Positions 12,633 to 23,989 of a stretch of DNA of 64,000 nucleotides are shown in pieces. Source of the DNA: Sordaria brevicollis (lineage: Eukaryota > Ascomycota > Sordariomycetes > Sordariales > Sordariaceae); the NCBI GenBank assembly GCA_033439795.1, contig JAUTDP010000002.1:1674001-1738000 (forward strand), written 5' to 3'. Position 1 is the stretch's first letter; every line of letters begins with the position of its first letter. The notes under the pieces were generated by a model that saw nothing but the letters and a program-made list of their open reading frames with translations, had not been told where the DNA came from and ran no database searches. A program made the position numbers and the translations under genes.

Positions 12633-15600
12633 TCACGACAGCCAATAATCCGGCGCGCGCACCGCAGGCGACACAGGCATCGGCGATCTGCCTCCCTCAC
12701 CACCGGCGCCGGCACCGCTGTCGTTAATCTTCGCAACCACGCCCGCGACCAAGCCACCGGGACTAACACCGACGATACTAGGAGAATTAGCACCACCAAT
12801 ATGGAAATCCAATTTCGGAATCTCAATCTTTGGCGGCGCCTCCTCCCTCGGTTTCTTGCCGGGCGTCTTCTTCATAGGACTGACACCCCTGCTTTCCGGG
12901 GGCGGACCGAACCGCACATCCCGCACGTCCCAGCCGTCTTCGTGTGCGGCCGCGACCCAGGTCCGCAAGCCGTCGTGAACAGAACCGTAGAACTTCTCTT
13001 TGCACATGCGCAGGCTACCGCCCAGACAGCGCTCCCAGCCTGAGATACGTAGCTGGGCGCGCAAAGCGTTGCGCTCGGCGGCTGTGGGACCCGTGCAAGC
13101 GATGATGGCGTTCATCAGGTCCAGATGGCTGGCGAGGTAATTGGTTGCGTCCCACTCGACGCCGCCGACGTAAGGGGCCGCGGGTACGGGCGGTCGTTCT
13201 TGTGGGAAGTGTCTGGTCATGTAAGCCAGTTGGGCTGCCGTCGGAGTTTCTGCGTTGTCTCCTCCTCCTGGCCCTGACTGGGCACTCAGGTCACTATCAC
13301 TTCGTGGTAAGCCTGATGGGTCGATGATGCCAGCTTGATGCAGTTGTTGCTGCTGCTGTGTCATCTTCTGTTCGCCGGAACCGCCAGGTAGTGAGTCCGC
13401 GGGTGGTAAGGAGACGATGTTCATATTGTGCAAGAAGATCCAAAAGACCTCCTTGGTCACGCTCACGGCTTCCTTGCACCATACGCGGTACGGCCTCTCA
13501 CGCCTCATTTCGAGGATGAAGTTAACTGGCTTCTTCTCCTCTTCCGTCTCGGGGTCCCGCAAGAACTGCAAGATCGTCTGGGCCCGCGTGACACGTTCCT
13601 GGGGCGTGGCGCATTCAATGTAAGTGAGCAGAATGGAGGTGATGATGTTCCGTGTCGTGAACTCGCTTGGTCCTTTCTTCTCCGGGTCGAAGATGAGGTG
13701 TAACAGAGCTGGGAATAGAGTAGCGTGGATGGTGTGCAGGTACTGTAGTGCCAGGGCGGTGGTGCAGAGGGCTTTCAGGCAAAGAAGGTTTTCGTGAAGA
13801 AGAGCGTCTTCGTGTTCCTCTCTGTTGCATATATGGTCAGTGTCTCTCTCTCTCTCCATCGCCAAAAAGTTGGGAACAACTGCACACTCACCTCCATTCA
13901 ACAGCCATGATCCGATGCAACAAATCCACAATTTCCTTCATGCCTCCTTGCTTGATAAACTCCTCGGTCCAAGCCACCGTCTCATTCCTCAACAGCAAGC
14001 GAAGCTTATGAAGTTTACCAACTTCTACCAGCTCTGGCTTCTGCACCTTTTGCAAATAAGCCACAAAGTCCGCTGGCAGCTGCTGACTCTTGCCGCTCTT
14101 CATGCCTAGGAACCCACCGACGCCGTTTCCAGTAGAGGTACCGTTTACATCGAACGACGGTCGCTCATTCATGCTGCTGTCGTTGGACTTGGACCTAAAG
14201 TGTCGACCGATGCTCTTGGTTGGTGATGACTGGTTCTTGCCAGCGGCACCTTTTCCGAGTGACAGGCCGAATCCCTTCCTCTTCGTCCTTCCTGTCCTCT
14301 CGTTATCTTTGTCCTTGCTGTTACCGTCCTCCTTCTTTGAAGTTGAAGATGACTGCTGTTGCTGTTGATCTTCTTGCCCTGACCCGGAGCCACCATTGAC
14401 ACTACCCGCGTTCCCTCCCTTCTCCAAAGACGTGTTGCTCGCATTCTGATTCACCATCTTGGCCTGCATCTCTGCCCAGTCCTGCCTGATGAACTCCAAC
14501 TTGATGGTATCGTTGAGATTGCGCATCTTGTACCGCTGGTTTTCGGGAATGTTGCGCCGGTCCAGCATGGCCTCCAGGTGCTTGTCAATGTCCTTGGGGT
14601 CGATTGGTTGTTGCAGCAAAGACTGGGCGCTTTGTTGTCGTTCCATACTTGCAGATGCAGCAGCAGTTGCTGACTTGCTATTACGCTCTCCTGCCGCTGA
14701 GCTACTACTGCCGCCGTTGTTACCGGAGCTGGAAAACATGCCCTTAACGTTCAGTCGTTGGTTGGACCTGTCTGATCCTTGACTTCCTCCTGCTGCCAAG
14801 TCCGATCCCTTGGCGGTAGCCCACGTTTGCCTCTTCCAACTTCGTTCTTGCCTTTCCTGTGACGATGACTGGTTACTGCCGTCGGTTTGCCGTTGCCTGT
14901 CACGAGTATCGGTGCTCGAGTCTGACGGTGTACGCTTCTCGTCCTGCTGACTGTTACTCGCAAAGTACTGATGAAACGACTTTGGTCGTGGTTTTGAGCG
15001 GCTATTTCGATCTCGATCGCGGTTGTTTTCTGCCTCTGGCTTCAGATGTTGACTCTCGGCTATTGATGACCGGCCCCCGCCTGTTCCAGGACGCTCTGGG
15101 TCAGCCGGCAATGGTTTGTTGCTGTCCCAGAAAGGATCTCTGCTGTAGTCCAATGGCGAAGCCACTGGTGTCGTCGATGAACTCAGTCCTGGAGGCGGCG
15201 CAAAGGGCGAGCCCCTGGCAAACTGGGCATAGATGGGTGGTGGTGGGCTGGTATCAATGGCACTTGGCGCGCGATTCTCCTTGTCCTTGTTGCGACGGCG
15301 ACTGTTCTCTTCTTCCTCTTGTTGCTGCTGCCTCAGATTCTTGGTCGACTTTGGCCTTAGAAGTTGACCGATATTGGCGGCCGATTTGACCTTCTTGGGC
15401 TTGGTGGGTGATTGGTCTCCCTTGTCTCGGTTCTTGGAGGCCTTGCTGGAGTCTTTGAGTCCGAAGGGCGACTTAAGCGAGATGGTCGCAAAGGGGTTCG
15501 ACTTCTTTTCGGGAGATCGTGGTGGCCGATCTTCTAATTGGTTTGGCTGAAGCTCACCGAGGGCGTCGGCGAACTGGCGTCTCTGGTATCCGGTCAGGTT

Positions 15601-16017
15601 CATGTCGCAACTATGCCGTTGGGCCACCAGGTCGGGGTTGATCTTGGAGGGAGGGCGCAACAGCTCAGGAGGGTCAATGACGGAAGCAGCCGAGGACGGA
15701 TCGGAGTCGCGGTCGCGGTCGGAAGACTTTTGGAAGTCGGTCGAGAAGACGGCAGGAGGCAATTGTATTAGTCCAGCTCCGACGGTATTGCTTCTCTTAT
15801 GGCCCATAAGCGATCGGAGGTAGGAGGATTTGGGGCGTTGTTGCGGCTGGATCTGGTTTTGGTTCTGGAGAGGGAAGAAGGGCGGCAACTCCTTGTCGGT
15901 GTTGTCGGTCATGTTATTGTTATTGTTGTTATTGTTGCCGTTCCTATCGCGCATGCCGTCGCCTGAGCCTGTTCGGTAGGCAGGAACGCCGCCGTTGAGA
16001 TCCGCCGCGGGAGGCAT
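12633..16017 (-). CDS. Rid1-like GTPase-binding / formin-homology-3 (GBD/FH3) protein lacking FH1-FH2
   Basis: Exons 16017..13892 and 13821..12633 with a 70-nt intron (GTGAGT...AACAG) give 1104 residues. The first ~450 residues are low-complexity and charged (Asn, Gln, Ser and Lys tracts, many RPKS-type repeats). From about residue 465 a formin-like GTPase-binding region begins (DIDKHLEAMLDRRNIPE, then LNDTIKLEFIRQDWAEMQ). After a second low-complexity insert, an FH3/armadillo-like region runs from about residue 650 to 960 (LHKLRLLLRNETVAWTEEF; LCLKALCTTALALQYLH; WDATNYLASHLDLMNAII). The splice joins AVEW-R to EEHEDALLHENLLCL in frame. There is no proline-rich FH1 and no FH2 actin-nucleating domain before the stop. 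This matches the Rid1 class of fission yeast (Cdc42-binding) rather than true formins. It probably acts at sites of polarised growth; partners are inferred. Confidence 0.8.
13822..13891 (-). other. Intron of the Rid1-like gene
   Basis: The 70-nt intron starts GTGAGTG at 13891 and ends GCAACAG at 13822. It splits an Arg codon (AG|A). Both sides read into conserved formin-homology sequence. Confidence 0.85.
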
Positions 16018-17921
16018 GGCGGCGGCAGCAGGCTGTGAGGGCTCGGCGGACTCAGCTGCTGGCGTATGAGACAGGAGGGTATAGAAAAAGGGAATTGGAG
16101 GCAGTGGAAATGTCTCTGGTTGTCAAAACAAATGCCCGGGTGATCGGCAAGGGGGCGTGCGAGCGTGCGGAGGATGTGCGGTCGTGATGGGCGTCGTACG
16201 CGGACGTGTCTCGGGGGATGTTCACGGGTGACGTTTGAACTCTTGAACTTTGTTGTTTGTAAAGAGATTGAAAGTGATGTTGTCGCGAATTCACGGTCGG
16301 TGTGTACACTAGTCGTCTGTCGTGTAGGTGTGGTATCGGTATGGTATGGCTTGCCGGCCCCTGGCGATCGATGGACGGGGGAAACGAGATGGAGGTGTGT
16401 AAACGGTATGGATGGGTTGGAAATAACCTTGATAGCCAATGCTGGACAGAATGCGGAGAATTGATGGAGTGGAAGGATGCTGGACTAGTTCTAGCTTAGA
16501 ACTGTAGTCGGTCTAGCAAGATACCTAGCAAGACAAGAACCTGATTAGGAGGGAGGCTCAGCTCAGCTTCGTTCAGTTCAGTTCAGGTTCCTGGATACTG
16601 GATGGAGCCTTGGAGTTCCTCACTTGGAAGACAAGACAAGACAAGACATGCCATGCCCAAAAATGCGGTGGACGGAAGTGAAGGGTGGGAATAGTTACTA
16701 ACCACAGAAATCGCTGACCAAGCAGCCCGACAAAAAGAAAACAAAATGTACAAGACAAAAAAGACCAAAAAGTCGGGATAGACGCGGAATAGCTTCTGCT
16801 TCTTCGCAAGAAAACCTGCTGGGAGACAGAATGCTGGAGGTCGGAGTCGCTTACGCTGGACAGGAACCTTGCTTGGGCAGGGCCGGACGGGGACCTTGTT
16901 GATTTACCAAGTACCAAAGCAGTAATGAGCCAGTAAGAAGGGACGAAGTTCACGAAGCATCCACCATTTCGCTCGCTCACTCCTCCCCCAAGTCCCGCCA
17001 GTCTGAGCGACCACATCCCTGTCAGCCGTGAGTGGTTCTGGGCTGGCCAATGACAGCAATGTTTACCCAAGGCCCAGCGGTCCCAGCCGGCCCGTTGCCC
17101 AGGCAATCAACTGTCCCTGGCAGGAGCTGTACACCACCGACCCCATCTCAGCTTCCTTCGTCCACGAAGACAACGTCGATGACTTCAAGTGGAAGCAATG
17201 ACCCCGTCGTAAGCTTCCACTTGTTCAGACTTCAGAGGCAGGTCCCAAGCAACCACGATGGCATGCCACGCAGCACCTCACACCTGCAACTTGCCCTGCC
17301 CTGCTTGCCTTACCTGCCACCTTACATATGCCTCCAAGCTTGCCTGCCAGTGTCCGTTTCGTTTCACAGCTGCACCGCATTCAAGAAAATTAGTAAACTA
17401 AAAGTAGAGTTACACTCGTCGCGGGTCACCAATTACAAGCAATATTCTCGCTATTTTGACAATTCTTAAACTTGGCAGCTGCTCTTTTTGGTAGGTTGTT
17501 TAGCGAGGGAAAATGCTGGTGGTGACCATGGTGGACCTGGCAGTTAACGTGCATGCATGCATTGAATGGATGGCTGGATGGGACGAAAAAGGATTGATCG
17601 GGGTTGGGGATGGCTTCCCCAACTTTGACCCCACTTCCAATTTCATCTCACGATGGCTTCTCAATTTCATCTTGGATTCACTCTCAAATCAGTCTCGTGT
17701 TTAAGTGAACCAGCGCTCATGATCTTCTCACTTTCTCTTATATTCCGGAATAGGTTCGAGAGCATCGAGAGCTCTGTCAGCATCATCGCCTTATACATAC
17801 TTTATGTGCGATCTCTTTCGTGGAAACGCACCGAGATTTTGCTGAACAACAGGAATGAAGCAAAGCAAAGCAACCCGGACTGAATAACAACGCCAGCCCA
17901 AAACTTTCATCTGGAAAATTC
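16018..17921. other. Intergenic region between the Rid1-like and Apd1-like genes
   Basis: About 1.9 kb, probably the 5' untranslated and promoter region of the Rid1-like gene plus the 3' end of the Apd1-like gene. I see no additional gene. A short AAGAC tandem (about 16630-16646) is the only repeat noticed. Confidence 0.5.
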
Positions 17922-19232
17922 TCACCAACTCAAAACCTTCCTCTGCCTATCAAACCCTCCCCTCAACTGACTCTGCGGCTTAATAACCTTCCCCTGCAAG
18001 ACGGTAAACTTGACAATCCCCTCACAATCCTCCGGCTTGACTCTTGCCAACCAGATACATTGCGCGGCACCCATCTCACCATCCTCACCCTCACCCTCTT
18101 CCGCTCCTTCAGCCTTTTGTTCAGCCTCACCACCCTCACTTGCTTTTTGCTTCTTGATCTCCTCCGGCTTTTTAGGTTTTAGCTCCCCCTCCTCAGCCCT
18201 CTTCACCTCATCCAACCCAAAAGCTTTGGGTCGTCTATAAACCAGCATATTCGCACTATACTTATGTCCTCCCACATGACTGATGAAATAAATCCCCACC
18301 CCACCGGGGCGTTCATCATCCAAGTCCCGATACAGACCCAGCGGCTGCAGGTGTCTTTGGAGTTCCTTTCTTAAGAGAGGAGCGGACTGTCCGCAACGGG
18401 CATCTCTTGTCTTTTGTGAGCAAAGCAGGATGAGGGCTTGATGGGGGCAGGGACGGGTGGTGAGTTCCTTTATGTACGCCGGTGTGGCCTCGGGGAGGGG
18501 AGCCTCGAGAGAGGGAGGGATGGAAAAGGGGGTAAGGGGGGAGGTGTTGGTTGGTGCGTTGGAGATGATCTTCTCGAGGAGGAAGGGGACGGTGGCCGGG
18601 GTGACGTTTTCGATTAGGATGAAGGCTGGTAGCAAAAGAAGGGTGGTGGGCTCGGAGTAGGAGGTGGTGCCGTGGGGGGTGGGGAGGTTGGAGGCTGAGA
18701 GCATGAGTTTCTGTTTTTCACGTTAGTCTTCAGTTTTCATGATGGATGAAGATGGAAGGGAAGGAAGACAAACCCCATTAGCAGGCGCCTTAGCCCCCGC
18801 AATCGCCTGCATCACACTACCCTTCTCGTCCGCCACATCGTGCACCCAGTCCGTCTTGTTGGTGGCCACCAGCACGTGGGTAGCCCACCCTTTGATCTGG
18901 CCGTAGAGCTCATCCTCCTCGTCGATCTTGAAAGAGCGCGGGTACTGGATAGTGCAGGTAGCGCACTCGTGGTCGCAGTCGTCGCCGTCCACTTCCTTTG
19001 AGACCACGGGAAATAACTCCTCGGGTTTGGTGGCCTTGCTGCCGGAGTCGCCTATGGCGTAGGACTTTGCTGTGTTGAGAAAGGATTTGAACATTTTGTG
19101 TGGTTTCCAGCTCTTGGATTTTTTGGTGTTTTGTGAAGAGTTGATGTGGGAGACAACCGGGGACTGATGATCTGATAAGGATGATGAAGACGGTAACAAC
19201 GGCGGCGGCGGCGGAGGCGGAGGCGGGGCCAT
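17922..19232 (-). CDS. apd1: Apd1/Aim32-type sucrase-ferredoxin-like (thioredoxin-like [2Fe-2S]) protein
   Basis: Exons 19232..18774 and 18710..17922 with a 63-nt intron (GTTTGT...AACAG, branch CTAAC) give 415 residues. The protein starts with a poly-proline run, then a basic segment. At about residue 83 the family's Cys-containing start appears (DCDHECATCTIQYPRSFKID), followed by the conserved GWATHVLVATNKTDW. The splice joins APANG to KLMLSASNLP, as expected for this family. The C-terminal thioredoxin-like half has LILLCSQKTRDARCG and YFISHVGGHKYSANMLVY. The HVGGH histidines and nearby cysteines fit the bis-histidinyl [2Fe-2S] site known for Apd1. A Lys/Glu-rich insert (KPEEIKKQKASEGGEAEQK) interrupts the domain before GAAQCIWLARVKPEDCEGIV. 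Yeast Apd1 is linked to redox and actin-patch phenotypes. The role here is inferred from family. Confidence 0.85.
18711..18773 (-). other. Intron of the Apd1-like gene
   Basis: The 63-nt intron has donor GTTTGT, an ACTAACG branch-like site and acceptor AAAACAG. Phase 0 is kept. Confidence 0.8.
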
Positions 19233-20810
19233 GGCTTCGGGTCCCCTTTGATCCAGATGAGCTTGTGCCGTGCTAGCTACCCGCTTGCTCAGTCCGCTTA
19301 CCTCCGCGCTAAGCTCCGGCCGTCAGGGGTCATCCCCAGTTCTCGTCGATTCAGTTTGCTTGACTTTTTGCTGGACCGATTGGAGCCGCTTGGCGTGCAG
19401 TTGAATCGAAGCGTGGGCGTGCGAGATGGCGTTGAGCGGGAAAACCAGTGGGGGCGGGGCAGACCGTTAACAGTCAAGGTACCTTTTGCTTCTTTCGCCG
19501 TAGCTGGAATACTTGACGACGTATCTAATTTCTCCTCAATTGCGTCATAAGCAATTGACATTTCTCTTTTCTTTTGGTGTTTAATTCGACGTTTCGGTTT
19601 GCCGGTGTTTGTCGTTTGGCAAACCCTTAACATGTTCCGTGACGAGGACTTGCTTTTATATATACACAAATTATCAGATCCGAATACCCGCGCTGAAGGA
19701 CTCGATCTGATAAGCTTACTGTAGCACTTTCCCGCCTTGTGCATCCATCCAGCAACATCGTGCAGTGGTGGTGTGTACAGGAAGGAAAGGCTTTGCTTAA
19801 CACCGCAAGACCGAACACAACCTCCGAGGCCATCGACGAGTTGGCGAGAAAGGCCGCGTAATCACTTGCACTTTTAGCTGCTCGTTATGTAATGTGGGCT
19901 CGAGATGGTCTCAATGGTGTGTTTTTGGTGATTCTTGTCGTGATTTGCTTGCTCGGATTGGGGTAACATAATCCCACGTAGCGGCGCCCTGTCACAATGT
20001 AGCGTGAGATCATGAAATAGTTTTCCCGCAGCTTAACGCCGAGCCGCTCCCGAACCGTTATGTCACTTATGTGTAAGTGATAAGATTCGCCAAACGGCTG
20101 ATCATCGCGGGACCCCTGGACGATGGCACAGCGCCCGGGCGGACTTGGCTCCGCGGTCAAGGTATAGTTTAGAGAACTCAGTATAGCCAAGAGCGTGAGC
20201 CACGGGAATAGGTTCAGACTGTAACGGGCACGAAGCGATCCATGTCCGTGTGGTGAACGTGTGATCGTCAGGAAGTACACATTATACATTTGGTCTTTGT
20301 TACCGAGCAAAATAAGAACGGTGACACCAACGATGAAGCAAATAACAAGCAACGATGATAGGACTCGAGAATATCTCGAAACCTCCATATAAGACCACCT
20401 CAACATACAGAAATGCAATCCCAAACCGGCCCTTCGAGCAACAAGAGAGAACAACCAACGTTTGTGTATGTGCAGAACCCTCCGTTTCTATATATAGTTT
20501 CTATCTCTGTTGTTCACTTTCATACCCTTTTCGCTTCCTTGTCTCCGCTGCCAACTTTTTTTTCTCAATGCCCACACTTTCCGGAATAACTATAGCCGCT
20601 GTTCCAAATCTTTTTGACAGGTAAATAGTACCCATCTAAGGTATAAAACCCATGACCAAACCAAGAAAAACCAAACCGATAAATGGTATACAACGAAAAG
20701 ATAAAGAAAATCGCAAGCCCAGAATAGAGACTACCTCTGGTAGTAGTATCGCCAACGGTGTTTTGTAAGACTGCTCTGATCATGCTGTTTTCGGACCGAA
20801 GCCCGGCTTC
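19233..20810. other. Intergenic region; holds an unsupported membrane-protein-like frame
   Basis: This lies upstream of the Apd1-like gene and downstream of the acyltransferase gene. One minus-strand open frame (19885-20454) has two hydrophobic stretches, including VLSSLLVICFIVGVTVLILL, followed by YNVYFLTI. I could not find a conserved domain or splice support, so it is not called as a gene. Confidence 0.4.
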
Positions 20811-23396
20811 TCACCGATGCTTCCGTCCGTCCTCATCCATAGAACTTCCCGTTGACGTCTCGTCCTCCACCTCTTCATCGACTGACTGATCGCTCAGGGT
20901 ATACACCTTACCCTGACTCTTCCTCCTTCTCATCTCGCCTCTCTCACGCATCGCCTCGCGAATCTTCTTGCTGGCCTCGTTGAAGCCCTCCTCGCTGTTG
21001 AGGTTCGGGAACTTGTCAACGGGGAACCCACTGAGTGGCCCACCAAACTGAACGTTCCCGCTGCCACCGCCTGCACTGCTGCTACGGCTGCGGCTTCGGC
21101 TAGGTGGCCGGGTAGCGAACATGGGTACCTTTCCGATGTTGCTAAACGACTCGTTACGTGGAATGTTGCGACTGGATGAGGTCGTACCGCTTCTCTTGAT
21201 TCCAATTCCGTGAGGACTCTCGGTGCCGGGCGTGGGAATGCCAGGGCTGGAGATGGTGGGCGAAGGAATGCCACTGTCCCGTCTCTTAAACGGCTGGGTA
21301 GGCGAGACGGTGCCGTCGGTGCGGATGCGAGATGAACCGTCGGCGGCAACCAGTCGTGTGTGTTCAAAGTCGGGGAACATTTCGGGTCCGAGCGTGTTGA
21401 TGAGGTCCGTCACCTGGGCACTGAGTTCCTCTCGTCTACGCTTCAGACCCTGGAGACTGTAACTCGACGCCGGGTTGATGCATAGCACGAGTGGGCGCAG
21501 GGACTTGAAGATGTCCATGCCGACCTCGCCGAAACGCAGAGCAGCGAAAGTAATGGCAGGGAAGAAGACCCATCCAAAGAGGTAGACCAGCCAGATAGGA
21601 ACCCAGTCGGCCACGTAACCCCAAATGCGATTTCTGCCCACCATCCAGGCTAGCAAGCATGTGTAAAGATTATATAGGATGGGTGCAACAGCCAGAGAGA
21701 CCAGCATCTTCCAGGTAGCAATGACATCCTTACCCTGGATCTTGACCGTCGATCCAGCAAGCGCCTCCTTGGCCTTTTGATGGCTGATACGCTTGGTAGC
21801 GATGAAGACCGGGGCAAAGAGAATCAAGCCGGGGAGCACACCCGCTGACAGCAACAAAAGCTTGACGACACGGTAGATGAAAGTGACAACGACCTTGGGC
21901 CAAGACAGCTTCGCATACTGTACTTGGTGGTCCCGGATGTTCAGGTACCGAAGCTGTCGGTTGTACTCGGCGACCGATTTCTGCAGCTCGATGATGCGAG
22001 GATCTTCCTTGTACTTTTCGTATCCCAGGGCGAGGCGACGGTTTAGCTCGACGACAATGGGCAAAGGCAACTTCTTGCCCGCCGGGTTGTACAAGCGTCT
22101 TGCCGCCTGGATCACCATGAGGGTATCGTAGTCCGGAGTCGAAACAGTGACGGCGGCCAGACTGCCGTGAACCATATCGAGAAGCTTGCTAATGGCATCA
22201 CGTCGCTGATCCTTTTTCCCGTACATCTCGACAAGCTCCTTGGGGACCTCGAAAGGAGCACCAAATTCCAAAACGGCCCTTGATCTGAACTTGTGAGGGT
22301 GGAAATAGTTCATGCCAACCGGCACAATCTTGAGGCCGCAGTCAGGGGCCTCTGCAAGCGTTCCCAAGGCCATAATGGCGACACCCGCCTTCAAGGGAAG
22401 CAGCTCACTGCGGTCGTGGCTACCGCCTTCCGGGAAAATACCCACGCAGCCGCCGTTCTTGAGCCTGTCGAAAACCGCTTGGTAGACCTTGCTCTGGTCG
22501 ATATGCGGGGCAAGTTTAAACTTGGTTCCCTGGTGGCCATCTTTGATTCCCTTTACGTCCTGATTCTGGAAGTTGCCGTTGTCATCAATGTCGTCGCGTC
22601 CGGTAAGTTGGAACAGGGGAAGTTTGGAGCCGAAGGGACGCTTGATGCGAATTTCCTCGGGACCATGGATCTCGGTAATCTCCATGTTGGAGCCGGTCGT
22701 GCCCTTGATAGAGGGCAGGAAGAGAATTCCGCCCACTTCGGCTTGTTTCTCGAAGTTTGTGCCGATGCCGCGGATAAGGGTCGGGTCGTTGATGGGGTCG
22801 GGAAGGTAGATGGTACCCTCAGCAGGCTTGGCCGCGTCTTGGGGTCTGCCGACGGGCACGGAACCGACCTGGCGAGAGGCCCAGCCGATGAAGCCCTTGA
22901 CGGACTTTTGCGCAATGAGGAGGGAGACGCGGCGTTTGGCCTCATTTCGCAAGGTGCGTTGTAGTACAAGGGCGTCTACGAACTGCAGATCAGACGGCAC
23001 AAGTCAGCCAATGGCTCCCGGTACATTTGACGTCACGGATCAAGATAGACCATGGGCGCGAGCACTCACCTGGTTTGCGTGTGGTGCGGCAACGAAGAGG
23101 ACAGGGCCGTTTCGGGGCACCTTCCAAGAACCGCGGGGATGGACTTCACGGAAGAAGGTATCGACCAAGAAGGACATGGTCCACAGGAAGGTGTCGTACT
23201 TCCAATTGCTCATGGGATAGAGCTCCTTGGAGACTACGGGCGATTGTGCGCTCTGCGGAGGAGCGGACGCATCTTTGCCCTCCTGGTGGTGCTGCTGCAG
23301 TTCGGTCGAGAGGAGGGAAGTGGCCTCGGTGGCACCGTTCTGGTGGTCGTGGGATTCTGGCACGGAGCCATTCATTTGCTGTTGTTCGTCCGCCAT
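20811..23396 (-). CDS. Glycerol-3-phosphate / dihydroxyacetone-phosphate acyltransferase (Sct1/Gpt2 family)
   Basis: Exons 23396..23070 and 22982..20811 with an 87-nt intron (GTGAGT...CTGCAG) give 832 residues. The splice completes the acyltransferase active-site block, VAAPHANQ|FVDALVL, containing the His and Asp of the PlsC-type motif (here H-x5-D). The substrate-binding block GIFPEGGSHDRSELLPLKAG follows at about residue 230. Three or more hydrophobic segments in the middle (VVKLLLLSAGVLPGLILFAP, MLVSLAVAPILYNLYTCLLA, VPIWLVYLFGWVFFPAI) anchor it in the ER membrane. The last ~200 residues are Ser/Pro/Arg-rich and probably a phosphoregulated tail, as in yeast. It catalyses the first acylation step of phosphatidic-acid and triacylglycerol synthesis. 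A transposon lies about 420 bp upstream of its start codon. Confidence 0.92.
22983..23069 (-). other. Intron of the acyltransferase gene
   Basis: The 87-nt intron, GTGAGTGCT to ATCTGCAG, lies exactly within the catalytic block. Splicing joins HANQ to FVD in phase 0. Confidence 0.88.
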
Positions 23397-23816
23397 GTCG
23401 GGCAGAGACGAGGGTGGTGATGCTTCGATAGTGTTTGGCGAGATGGCCGTCTCTTATGGCGGGTGTTCTTCCCTCGGGAACCGCAAGCGGCGCAAAGGAG
23501 GAATATGGCTTTGGCCCCTCCTCAGTTTCGAGATCGAGGTCCAAACGATGGACCTGAAGCCGAGATGCGTCTCTTTGTCGTCGACGTCGACGGAAGTACA
23601 AGAACGAAGAAGAGCAACGAGCGTCGTCGTCGGGTGGTTGCAGTCTTGGTGAACTGAACTGATAACAAAAAGGTAAAAAGAGTTGCACGGGTAACCAACG
23701 GGCGGGCGGGTAGATCAAAGACTATCTATACTGATAAACCGCGATAGGGCTGCCGTGGGCTGCTCATCCGCCGTCGTGGGGTCGGGTTCTCTGGGTGGCA
23801 GTCGGGCTCCCCGGCT
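23397..23816. promoter_or_regulatory. Promoter side of the acyltransferase gene, bounded by a transposon
   Basis: About 420 bp lie between the start codon and the transposon's target site. No clear promoter element is identified. The interest is positional: heterochromatin on the RIP-mutated element could reach this region. Confidence 0.4.
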
Positions 23817-23818
23817 TA
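23817..23818. repeat. Left TA target-site duplication
   Basis: TA immediately flanks the left inverted repeat and is matched by TA at 26908-26909, as expected for the Tc1/mariner-pogo superfamily. Confidence 0.75.
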
Positions 23819-23910
23819 CTCGAGGGTGGTTGGTGCCAAGGCTTTACCTCCACCCTCTCCCCATAAGGAGAGGGGGGCAATAATCTAGGATAGGGAAATA
23901 ATCTAGGACA
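23819..23910 (+). repeat. Left terminal inverted repeat (92 bp) of the pogo-like element
   Basis: It aligns without gaps to the reverse complement of 26816..26907, with five differences, all transitions. It contains an inner CCCTCTCCC...GGAGAGGGGGG hairpin-like segment. Confidence 0.92.
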
Positions 23911-23989
23911 ATGCATATATATTTTTACTACAAATCTGACTCTTCCCCATACCTAACCACCTAACTGCACATTACATTTTTCTATCATT

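Noticed and set aside
22293..22964. 223-codon open frame on the plus strand
   Set aside because: Antisense shadow of the acyltransferase exon.
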